Positions 21,646-32,300 of a stretch of 64,000 nt of DNA are shown one piece after another. A model generated the notes under the pieces. It worked only from the letters and a program-made list of their open reading frames with translations. It searched no databases and was not told where the DNA came from. The position numbers and the translations under genes are program-made. The stretch lies in contig CAJINV010000007.1 in the NCBI GenBank assembly GCA_905178155.1, positions 1,062,627 through 1,126,626 on the forward strand, given 5' to 3'. Each line of letters opens with the position of its first letter. Position 1 is the stretch's first letter. This stretch comes from Amoebophrya sp. A120. Lineage: Eukaryota > Sar > Dinophyceae > Syndiniales > Amoebophryaceae.

Positions 21646-23885
21646 TCATCGGTTCATAGCGCCGACGAACCGCAAGATCGTCAGAAACAGGTTGTAAATC
21701 TCAACGAAGAGAAACATGGACGCGATCGCGTAGTCGTCGGTCGAGAACTCGTGGGCCCGGTTTTTCCCGCCAATGATGAGCTGAAACGCGTAGATAATGT
21801 ACGCACAGGTCAGCAAGGCGCACAGCCCGTTCAAAACCAGAGCCAAAACGGTCACACTGTTAATGTTTATGTTTGATGCATTCGTTTTTGTTGTTCAGTG
21901 TCAGTTTGATCATATGCAAAGCGAGCGAGTATAGTAGTACAAGTGGGCGCCTGGGTCATGAGCCAGAAGATCGATGTAGCCACAACCTAGAAGATAAAGA
22001 TTATAGCTGTATTATTCAGTCGATTCGATATACGCTATCGAACACGAATTCGAAAGGATATGTCGATCATAAAATAAAGACATCGGATGAAATAAATGAA
22101 TATCATACTGCTTTCCGCCGCCACCGGATAAGCAGACGCAGATGAGCATCGAGAACATGGAGACCAGGAGCAGCGCGATAGAGAGCCCGAAGAACCACAT
22201 GCCGCAGCCCGTGAAGTCCAGACAGCAGAAGGACATGAGGTAGAGTATCAGCACCATGCCCACCGTGATGGCCAACGCGATGAAAATTACCGACGTCGCC
22301 TCGAAAAAGCAGGTCAGCTGGAGCTGCAGCCCGAAGGAGATTATGCGTTGCAAATATGTCTGGGTCGGGAAGGATGCGAACTTGTGATGCGCATTTCACA
22401 ACACACACAAATCTCTCATGCAGAGGCACCAGCAAAAGAGGCCCATTCCCTGTCACCAATTTGTCATGCGAATTAGGCAATGCGAAAGAATCTCGAGATC
22501 TGTGACGCAAGGGCTTCCATGACAGACCTTCACCTTCTGTGTCATGCAAAAACAGCATGACAAAAATCAGCACTCTTCCGAACCCAGACACGTTTGCATT
22601 TGATAGAGATCGCGATGACGGCACAGATATGAACTGCAAAAGTATCGTACTCGTATAAATGCATTACAAATTTCCTCAGCATGAGAAAGAAGATTTGTAA
22701 TGCAGATTTGCCTTGGAAACAAGATTTGTAATGCAAGGCTTGCATTAGCATTTGTACGAGTACGATACTTTTGCACAGGATAGCAGAGAATGTAACTGCA
22801 GGGGAATTTCCGGGGCGCCTCGCCGCAGCAACCACACATATGAGAGCCTCAGGTTGGAAATCCTCAAAGTGGAAATAATTTGTAATGCAAAAAAACGAAT
22901 CCAGTTGAAGTGCCATTTCTAGTCGGCGCATGACAAATTTTCCGGGCACTCAAAGCATGTCTGTCATGCTAGACAGGCAAAGGGGTGCCCTTCTCTCGTG
23001 CTAATCAGCAGCCCAATTATGAACCCCTAGCAGGACAATAGTCGGTCTCCATTGTGTCCTCTGCAATACGCTCTTTTCTGCCTTGCATTTCATGCATCAC
23101 AAATTATTTCCACTTTGAGGATTTCCATTCTGAGGCTTTCATAACACATCACCGCGCAGTAGGTGGGAAGCCCGATGAGAAACCCAACGCCGGCGAGGAT
23201 CGCGGACACCATCACGAGCGTGGCAAGGGAAGCGGCAACCTCCTCAACGTAGTCAGAGGACGGAAATTGCGTGAATTCACCGTCCGCGTTTTTCTCTGTT
23301 TTTTTTTTTTGGTTGCGCAACATGTCTATTTTTGAGTAGAGCGATACACTTCTAGAACGTAGTTGCACAAGAATCAGGCTTCAGATTCGACTAGAAAAGA
23401 AGCATGGATTTTTTCATCGAGCCTTGAATAATTGTAAGTGGATCACCATCTGCTTTTGTGTAAGAACAAGAGTTGGTACGTACTAGATAATTTACAACAA
23501 CTCTACAAGTACTTACGACTTTAATACCACTTGTATTTAGCTCCGTCATGAACATGCCACTGATATGGTGCAGAAGTTCTTGGTTTTTGGCTCCATCCGA
23601 GTCTCCCGCCACGGCGGCGGCGAAAGGAACGCCTTTCACCTTGGAGTACCCGACGTATTTCACGGTGAACACAATGCCCGCAACCAGGGTGAACATGACG
23701 GTGACAATGCCCAACACCTTGCGGGCAAAGCTTTTTCGCACGGCCTCGTCCATGTTTTCCGTGATCATGTGGGTGCCATAGATGTTATCATCAGCACCTC
23801 CGCCGACGAAAATATTGTCGTTGCCATCCCGGGCCGCCGCGTCGGCGGCACCGTACAACTGGTTGGAGGTCCGGCGCGCGGCCAT
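21646..23885 (-). CDS. TMBIM/LFG family (Bax-inhibitor-1 superfamily) membrane protein, copy 1
   Basis: Multi-pass membrane protein of the TMBIM family, whose members modulate calcium leak and cell death at internal membranes. The N-terminal exon (23885 to about 23515) gives ENMDEAVRKSFARKVLGIV, a first membrane segment and a lumenal loop. Later exons give LATLVMVSAILAGVGFLIG, CCGEAPRKFPCSYILC, ATSVIFIALAITVGMVLIL and further hydrophobic spans. The last exon has the family signature AFQLIIGGKNRAHEFSTDDY followed by FVEIYNLFLTILRFVG; the conserved aspartates are present. Introners lie at 22839-23143, 22628-22782 and 22342-22605, and two introns look conventional. A paralogue follows upstream at 25298-28283, so the pair looks like a tandem duplication. 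Subcellular location is not shown by the sequence. Confidence 0.85.
22342..22605. repeat. Introner, family A, perfect TSD
   Basis: TATGCGTTGCAAATATGTC left, GACACGTTTGCATTTGATA right, GAGAT duplicated. It precedes the exon reading SFGLQLQLTCFFEATS. Confidence 0.85.
22628..22782. repeat. Introner, family B
   Basis: TATGAACTGCAAAAGTATCG to GATACTTTTGCACAGGATA; flanks ACAGA and GCAGA. It lies only about 22 bp from the preceding introner, leaving a very short exon (about CAVIAIS). Confidence 0.8.
22839..23143. repeat. Introner, family F, perfect TSD
   Basis: The inverted repeat includes GAAATCCTCAAAGTGGAAAT and its mirror, with terminal TATGAGAGCCTCAG and CTGAGGCTTTCATA. ACACA is duplicated. 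A second copy of the family is at 42017-42323. Confidence 0.87.
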
Positions 23886-25297
23886 GGTTTATTTCGTTTT
23901 CAAAATGTTATTCTTGTTTCTTGTAGTGTGAATGTGCAAAAAAAGAAGAGTAGCAGGAGACACGCTAAATAAATGGAACAATGTCGAATTCTTCGGTTGA
24001 AATCTTGAGGCTACTTCCAAACATACTTCCAGCTACTGCAATATGTTGGACGATTCGAAGCGCCGGGAGGACGCCCCGTGGCCTCGCTACAACGACGACC
24101 CGTCGCTCCTGGGACTGCCCGCCTCGCTACGACGACCCGTGGCTTTTGATGTTGCCGGTGAGAGCTACGGGTGATCGAACTGTCGTGCGCCCAACGCCAG
24201 ACGTGAAAGTTGTGAAGCAGCTCTCATAGTTGTACTTACTTACATCTACATGTAGTTGACGTCAAAACGAATAAAAGCATGCATATGTAGTTGCAAGATA
24301 ATCCGCGTGTGTGCAAATTACATGATGGGTAGATAGTTCGCGATTGCGTTTTTTCCTCCTCCTGCAGTAAGTGGATGAAAAGGATTTTAGTACATCTGGT
24401 TATGGACGAAGTAGATCTTAGATATTTGACGAAGGCATAAATTGTTAGGATTGCACGTTTCTTTTTTTTTGTTTTAGTTACCAGACCTGTAGTTGTACGA
24501 ATTCCACAGACGACCGCCAGACGAGGAGCTTTCTCAATACGAACCGACGAGGAGATTTTGGCAGTTTCAGTACGAACCGAAAGTCATTGATTTATTAGCA
24601 CAAACCGAATGAAATCAAAATCTTTCTAACGCACGAGCAAGCCTTTTAGTAGGGCACGGTAGAAGTACAAGAACCGAGAGCAATGTCGATGGTCGATGAC
24701 CAGGTCATCATGCTACATCGCACCTACAACCGATGGTCGCATCAAGTGGGAGTCGTGGAAGTGCACCACGATAGAAATAATTCAACCTCTGATGGGGAAC
24801 TAATTTTTGCAGTGTTTATTTATTTTCGAGTACGGATGTTGAAAGGAAACTTGTTCTTGTCATCAACGTTATTTGACGTCTGCTGTAGTTCCTATTCCAG
24901 TTATGGAACAATAACAATTCAGACAGTAGAGAAGTACGTGCTAGTGTCATATGTGTGTGACAAAACCTTCAGAAGAATTTATTAGCACACACAAAGTAGA
25001 ACTGGAAAATCTTGAAAATGCACTCAAAATAAAAGTGAATCACTCTTAAAAATCATGTCGGTGTCAGAAACAAACTGCAGTGCACTCTCGATTTTGTATC
25101 CACTGTAACAGTGGTGAATCTCAGTTATCATGTAACAGTATACTTACAAGATTAGGTAAAACTGAATGCAATAAGTTATGCTATGCTAGACAAGAAGTCA
25201 TGTCATGAAATACAACCATCCACTAGTACTACTTAGAATCCTCGTCATGTAAATCAATGATTCTTCCTGGTGCATCATCAAGCCCATCATCTCCTCG
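23886..25297. other. Intergenic between the two TMBIM genes
   Basis: Mostly AT-rich. A GC-rich islet at about 24040-24175 could encode a short plus-strand exon ending in GTGAGA (see findings). Otherwise nothing is supported. Confidence 0.45.
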
Positions 25298-28283
25298 TCA
25301 CGCCGCTGCGGTACGCCGCGCGATTCCGCAGCACTCCAACAGCAAGACGAGAACGTCCACAATCTTATGCACTGCAAAAGCAGCATCGAGCCATGCATTA
25401 CAGAGTCTCACTTCTAAGGTACATACGCATTACAAATTCCATTTTTCGTTCATGCTGCAGAAATTTGTGATGCGATCGGTACTAGTACGACTACGTTAAG
25501 TACTTTTGCAGAATTCATAAATGTCCACAAACAGGAGCAGCGCCGCAAACGCGTAATCATCCACCGCAAACTGGTGTCGTGTGTGCTTGCCCCCAATGAT
25601 CATTTGGAATAACACCATCAGGTTATGCGTTGCAAATGTGTCTGGGTTCGCGGACGGAATAAACTTGTGATGCTAAAATGTGGATGGTGGAAACACTTCC
25701 GAATGCAGCCAAGCATGACAACATTTATTCACAACGCTTTCGGACACGCAGCCCGCATGAGAACAAACTGCCACTGCGTTTCTTTCTGCATGATCAAAAA
25801 GATGGGGCTGCGACTTTTGTTATTGTTGGTTTTATGCAAAAATACAGACTTCGACGTATTCATGTGAGACCAGCATTTACAAGTTCGAACGTTCCAGACC
25901 CAGATGAACGATATTTGCAATGCATACAGGTAGGTGGATAGCAGAACCAGGAAGAAGCAGTTGAGCAACACCAGCTTGTAATTAAACCGCATCGTCCCGT
26001 AGTTCCACAACGGGATGGCGATAGTGACCACGATGAAAAACACGAACAGCGAACAGATCAAGAGCCAGATGGCGCCGCCGCGGGACAGGTTCAGCCGGCA
26101 ACATTGGGCGGCGCTCCAGAGCACGAGAACCAGGGGGTATGGAAAGAAGTGGAATAGCTGTCCGAGTAGACGCTGGCGCGGAGAAATTTGTCTTGCGTGT
26201 TTCGGAAAATGGGAAAGCTTTTTCTCATGCAGGATCCTCGAAAGTAAAAATATCTTCCACCATGCAGGACCTCGTCGCTCATCTTTATTCTGAATCGTAC
26301 TCTATCTTCTTAGTCCTTGATTCTGTTTCCCCCGCATGACAAATTTCGACAGAAAAGTCGACTCAAACTCTACTTTTCCTGAAACATAAAATCGCCGTGA
26401 AGCTGGTGGTATGAATGGCAAAAGTATCGCACTCGTAAAACTAATTGCACCTATCGCATTCCGAAGCTAAATAAACAGCACTACAAATTTCATCTTTCAT
26501 CCTAAGCTAGTTACTTATTTGTAATGCAATTTATACGTAGTGCGACACTTATTTTGCAAAGCATACGAGGCCATCATGATATCGGTCCACTCGGAAGAAA
26601 AGCACAGCAGCTGTTTTGTCGTGTTTTGATGATCTCATGTTATCATTTGCAGTGGACGTGGAGTGCCTCGCATTACAACAAGGAAGCCTGTGCTTCTGCT
26701 TGTAGGAGTTGGTACTTCTAGGCGCATGGCCACAAATAGTTAACTTTAACATCGTATCAAACAGGTATACCTGCAAAGCGAAACCCCAGAGAACCGCGAA
26801 GCCGAAGCACAGGATGACGTTGTGCGGAGCTTTGCGCATCACGTTCCGGCAGCAACAGATCATGGTGCAGTACAGCGTGAGACCCACGACGATGGCGCTG
26901 AGGGAAAAGCCGAGCGAGACGTAAAACGACCGGTCGTGCACGGCACGCACCGCGTCGGCGAAGTTGTGGTCCACTCGCCCGATTTTTATGGTCATGATGT
27001 ACATCTTCGAAGTGGTCTTCAGAAAATCTTCATCCGCGAGGGTGAGCGGAAAATGTGCGACGTCGGTGGTGATGGGAACGCGCATGATGGCGTAGTACGC
27101 ACTCTATGCAATACAAATTTCCCGTACATGATGTACAAGATGCATCACAAATTTCGCCAATTTGGAGCCGAAAACTTGTCATGCTAAACTAGAATCGAAG
27201 CAAAGTTTTGTCATGCAGAGACCCCATTTGTACGTGTACGGGAAATATCTGGGGGATACACTCATTTTGAAAAGCACGATGATAATCGCCACGACAAACA
27301 GCATCGCGCACTATCCTCTGCAAAAGTATCGCACTCGACGTAGTAATTGCATTTGTGCATTACAAATTCCTTTCCTATGGTAATTCCGCATTACAAATTC
27401 GATTTCTAATGCTGAGGGAATTTGTATTGCAATTACTCCTAGAAGTACGATACTCTTGCTGCAATTCATACGCACGTCAGCCCCAACACTTTTTTCGCGA
27501 ATCTCGCCCGGACCTTCTCGTTCATCACTTCCTGGATGACAATATGAAAGTGCACAACTCCCCATCCCCCTCATTTTTTGTCATGCAGAACCCCGAATCC
27601 AGTCACTGCATCTTCATGGCACTGTTTGCATGACAACTTCTAGTAGCCCAAATAGCACTACGCCCCAGCGTAAATTTGTCATGCAAAACCGGCACTCTTG
27701 CTGATGCTTGTATTGCCGTTCATGCTATACAAATGAGGGGGAGGGGGAGTTGCGCACTGTCATAGACGACTTCCCCAGCGTTTGGGCGCCAGGAGAAGGT
27801 GGACGCGTTGGTCATCTTCTGCATCTTATGCATTGCAAATATCCCTGGATGTCTGGAACCTTGTGATGCACGGAAGGGAATAGTGAGCTCACTGTAATGC
27901 GCTGCCAAGCATGACAATTTTGTTTTTCATGGTTCTGAGTTGCGTACCTCGCATGAGAAACTCCGTTTTTGCATGACGGGGAGTAAGGCTCTTCGCGGCC
28001 ACGCAATACAGAGCTCAGAGTCACATGCCAGACTAGCATGACAAATCTCGGAATCTCCCAGACCCGGACATATTTGCATTTGATAGATTTTCGCAGATGA
28101 GGCCGTGTCGTAGGAACTTCTGTTCGTCTTTCCGGACGAAGCGAGTCGGGAATTTAGTGTTCCTTGGTTGTTTTTCCCTCGAGGGTACAGATACGTCGTC
28201 TCATCCGGCCCGCCTTGGCGAATCGATTGCGAATTTGGCTCGATGGTGGCCCCACTGTTCGGGTCATCGGTGGAGGAAAACAT
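25298..28283 (-). CDS. TMBIM/LFG family membrane protein, copy 2
   Basis: Paralogue of the gene at 21646-23885. The head is Ser/Asn-rich (from MFSSTDDPNSGATIE), then comes NEKVRARFAKKVLGL, matching VRKSFARKVLGI in copy 1. A long exon follows with MRVPITTDVAHFPLTLADED, then SFYVSLGFSLSAIVVGLTLY and CCCRNVMRKAPHNVILCFGF. Later exons give LVLVLWSAAQCC, LLICSLFVFFIVVTIAIPL and the signature LFQMIIGGKHTRHQFAVDDY, ending FVDIVDVLVLLLECCGIARR. That end is restored only when the introner at 25366-25519 is removed. Other introners: 27827-28085, 27543-27764, 27312-27470, 27105-27258, 26410-26565 and 25624-25926. Exon limits between 26170 and 26600 are uncertain. Its introner positions differ from copy 1. 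Confidence 0.82.
25366..25519. repeat. Introner, family B
   Basis: TATGCACTGCAAAAGCAGC left, GCAGAATTCATA right; flanks AATCT and AATGT. Excision restores FVDIVDVLVLLL at the end of TMBIM copy 2. Confidence 0.8.
25624..25926. repeat. Introner, family A, perfect TSD
   Basis: TATGCGTTGCAAATGTGTC left, ATATTTGCAATGCATA right with CCAGACCCAGA inside; CAGGT duplicated. Confidence 0.84.
26410..26565. repeat. Introner, family B
   Basis: TATGAATGGCAAAAGTATCG left, GCGACACTTATTTTGCAAAG then CATA right. The flanks GGTGG and CGAGG match at 3 of 5. Confidence 0.68.
27105..27258. repeat. Introner, family G, perfect TSD
   Basis: TATGCAATACAAATTTCCCG left, GGGAAATATCTGGGGGATA right, CACTC duplicated. The other family G copy is at 46234-46390. 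Confidence 0.86.
27312..27470. repeat. Introner, family B, perfect TSD
   Basis: TATCCTCTGCAAAAGTATCG left, CTCTTGCTGCAATTCATA right, CGCAC duplicated. Confidence 0.84.
27543..27764. repeat. Introner, family C
   Basis: TATGAAAGTGCACAACTCCC left, GGAGTTGCGCACTGTCATA right; flanks GACAA and GACGA. Confidence 0.82.
27827..28085. repeat. Introner, family A
   Basis: TATGCATTGCAAATATCCC left, GGACATATTTGCATTTGATA right. The flanks match at 3 of 5. First intron of TMBIM copy 2. Confidence 0.75.
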
Positions 28284-29338
28284 GATTTTTTTGGTGGATT
28301 TAAGACTTAGGTTGAGAAATGCTGTGATGAATTAGGGAAGCCTAAGAACAAATCAGGTGAGGACATCAGAAAGCGAAGATTCAAAAACCTCCCGTGGAAT
28401 GGTCCTGTTTTTCACTTCAGACTTAGAGCAGATCAAGCTGGACGAGGACTTCAGTTCTAGAATCGTGTTTATCAAAGTGTGTCGTCCTACAGTACATCAA
28501 ACCACTTGTCGTCTGGCTTTTGCAAAGAAGATGAACGCAACACTACAGAAACCATCACTACATCGTCTGCATTTTTCCGGTGGATTATAAACCGATAGCG
28601 TTAGCGTTATGGCAACGTGACTTCCGTTCTTCACGACCGACAAGGACAAACACGTAACAACCGAACTGGCAGGAAACACGACACACGGACCGATCAGGAG
28701 CGCGACTTCTATTCGTATTTATGAGCCGCCAAGAATGTTGTAAAAAACCGATCCGGATTTGTTCTTTCGAATGAAATCAAAGAAACCGATTTATGCTCCA
28801 GCAACTGTTAGCTATAGAAAGAAACCGAGGAACCAATGACATCATCTGTCTTTGGCACAAGAACCGATAGATCGTATTCTAGGGAGCGGGCTGAAGACTG
28901 AAGTTCTAGATCTAATGCATCAGATTCTTTCCATATCAAGAATCAAGAAGCGCCGAGTAGTACTACGAATTGCAAACGACAGATGCATGAAACATGGAAG
29001 AAAGGTCGCTCGACGAGCAGAAGAAGGCGACTCTTCCTCTACTTTCGATTCTTTGCTCTTACCATGAACAGCAAAAATTTACTTCATCTCGTCCTCGAAC
29101 TTCTTTTACTTTTTCTGCTTTGTGGAGATTCTAATGCGCGTGTTGCAACGAAAATGTCGGAAACAGTGTTGTTGTATCGTTCAAACGTGGTTCTGCATCT
29201 GGAAATGATGAAAGCAAGATGCTCGATGGCAAGCAGAGGCGAGACAGCCCAGTCTATCTCTAGATGGGCGCGGTCGGTCGTGGGCGTTGTCGTTCTGTAC
29301 TACAGAACTACTACAAGCTGTACATAGTATGGAAATCC
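28284..29338. other. Intergenic between TMBIM copy 2 and the sulfotransferase gene
   Basis: AT-rich with no introner and no convincing coding exon. It holds the upstream region of TMBIM copy 2. Confidence 0.5.
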
Positions 29339-32300
29339 TCACGAACTCGAGCCCTTTCCCCCGTTCGCGGAAGAACCTCCTTTCAGCCACATTTCCTCAT
29401 CCTGCCGCTCCTCTGAATGCCGCCTGCGCCACACCCTGCTATCTTCTCCGGCGTGCACCCTCTCTATCGCGTTTCTGCTGGTATGATGAGTTGTGAAAGA
29501 AGATGACGAACCCCCCGCAGCTGCTGCTCCTTCTTCGTCTTGACTCGTCGTTCTGTACCTCGCCAATCTGGTATCCATTGCAAAAGTACCGAACTTTCGT
29601 ACGCTACTCAATTTGAATTTCAGGGTGAGGACATGACAGATCTGCATAACATCAAGTCTCACGTTTCCTCCTTCCCTGGGGAAAAATTCCTCATGCGAAT
29701 TCTTATTCTCGCCCACCCAAGAAGTACGATGCTCCTCACACTTTTGCAATCCATACCTGGGTATCAAATGCAAATGTGTCTGGGTCTGGAACGCTGGAAC
29801 TTGTCATGCTAATTCTGGATAGTGCAAAAATCTGTGTTGCGTAATTACCAAAAGCTGCCCACTTTTGACCAAGTTGAGAGGCGGTTTCTCATGCAGGCGA
29901 GGCATGATAGAGGCCGCGCAGAATCTGTCATGCTAGATTATGTACGACACACCTCATGTGTCTTGGAAAACCTGCACGACATCAAATTCGCATCCTTGCA
30001 GACCCAGACATTTTTGCATTTGATACTGGGGTGCACGAGTAGATCTGCCGTCATCCAGCTCCTGGCTGGCAAACTCACTTTGGTCAGGTTCTGGATGCGC
30101 GACTGCCGCAGCCACTGGCCGTAGCCGTATGCATTGCAAAAGTATCGCACTCGTAGTATTGCAATACAAATTAGCTCAGCATGGCAAATGGAATTTCTCA
30201 TGCTGATTTGGCTTGGAAAAAAAATTGTCTTGCATGTTTGCAATTACTACGAGTACGATACTTTTGCACAGGATAAGCCGGCTTTGGTCTCAATGTCGAC
30301 CGTGTCGATGCCGTGCATGGCGTAGGGTATGACAGTGCACAACTCCCCCTCCCCCTCATTTGTGTAGCATGAACAGCAATACAAGCATCAGCAAGAATAC
30401 CGGTTTTGCATGACAAATTTGCACTGGATTATAATTTTAGTGCTATTTGGGCTACCAGAACTTGTCATGGAAACAGTACCAAGAGGAAAAGTCTGGATTG
30501 GGTATTTTGCATGACAAATGAGGGGGAGGGGGAGTTATGCAGTCTCATATAGGACGACGCGGTTTGAAAGTGCTTGTTGTGGACCACTTCCGCATACGCG
30601 ATGGCTTCCTCCGTGGCGTTCGGGCTGCTTAAGACTGGTGGAGGGATGTTGTCGTGTACTACCGTATTCATCTTCTCTACTGAGAAAGATTTTTCCTCTA
30701 GTCGGTCTAGTATGTTTCGATACTTCCACTCTACGATGTTTTTTTTCAGCCTAAACTTCATCTCCTGTCTATCCCACAGAAAAAGACCGACAGGTCAATA
30801 CTATCTATTATATTCATGCGAAAAAAGAGGTCTACAGAGGGCCGAAGGGAGGTGGCCGAGAGGTCAAAAAGAGGTCAAGAGAGGTCAAAAAGAGGTCGAC
30901 AGAGGTGGAGAGGTGGCGCGGGAGGTCATTCGAGGGGGTGGCCGAGAGGTGGCGCGGGTATAGCCAGCCGAACCGTTCACCCTAAAGCCGCGCCTATGGG
31001 GGACGGAGGTGGCCGAGAGGGTCGGGAGAGGGTAAGCGAGAGGGGGACAGAGGTGCCGAGAGGTTGCGCGAATATGGGCGGACCTCTCGCGCACCCTCTG
31101 GGCCACCTCTCGGCCACCCCTGTAGACCTCTGCTGGCGAGTATAGCCGGACTATTAGCAACACCTCTCGGGAGAGGTCAAAAAGAGGGTCTGCGAGAGGG
31201 GTAGAAAAACCCGAATCCGCCCGGCACGAGGCTGATTCTTTTGCGGCCTTTTCATGCTTAGGCCCGAACCCTTTCGCGCACCCTCTCGCGCCACCCTCTC
31301 GCGCGCCCTCTCGCGCCACCCTCCCGCGCCGGGCGGCTTCTGTTCGCCCCCGGTGTCCTTTGCAGCTGCTCCCTGCGCAGAGCGCCCACAGGCGCGGGAA
31401 GCGCGCAAGTGGTCCTGCGGGTTGGCGCCGCGCAAACTCAGGCGGCAGGACTCCAGTATGTTTCATTATGCATATTAGGCCTGTGGCATTATGGCCCGAT
31501 CCGCAAATAATCCTGCCCCGCCCCAACAGCCTCGCGCCCCGGCGTCAGCCGGGGCATGGCTGGTATTTGTAATGCAAAAATAAATACACAGGAAAATCTG
31601 TCATGGGCGAGGCCATAACATCCTGTTTAGGGCATGCAATACAGATTTTTTTGTCTATTTATTTTTGCATTACAAATACCAGCCATGCCCCGGCTGACGC
31701 CGGGGCGCTAGGCTGTTGTGGCGGGGCAGGACTATTTGCGGATCGGGACGCCGCGCCAGAGCTTTGGACGCAGCGCGACAGCCCCCCCCCCGAGGAACAT
31801 ATTGTCGCCGTTTTGCGCCATGCAAACCCGCAGGGTCTCCTGCGCGCTTCCCGCGCCTTTAGGCGCTATGCGCAGGGAGCAGCTGCAGCGAAGCTTGGGG
31901 GCAAAGAGAAGCCGCCTCGGCGTAAGTGCCGAAGCACAAGGGGGACCGCGCTGCCCTGTGTTGATCACTCTCCTGCCCCCGCCCAATGGCTTCCCGGCCG
32001 ACGGAGCTGCTGGCGCAAGAGGGTACCGCGAGAGGGTGGCGCGAGAGGGTGCGCGAGAAGGTGGCGCGAAAGGGCGGCGCGAGAGGGTGCGGGCCCAAAC
32101 GATGCAAAAATCCCCAGAAGATCGGCCCTGTACCGGGCGGATTCGGGTTGTTTGTACCCCCTCGCTGGCCCTCTTTTTTACCTCTCGCGAGAGGTGTTGC
32201 TAATAGTCCGGCTATACTCGCCGGTAGAGGTCTACAGGGGTGGCCGAGAGGTGGCCAGGAGGGTGCGCGAGAGGTTCGCCCTTATTCGCGCAACCTCTCG

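Noticed and set aside
29339-30761. Independent gene starting at the ATG at 30761
   Set aside because: The frame is open through that ATG and continues in phase to the exon beyond the palindrome, with a perfect TSD at the junction. One sulfotransferase gene is more likely, though two genes are not excluded.
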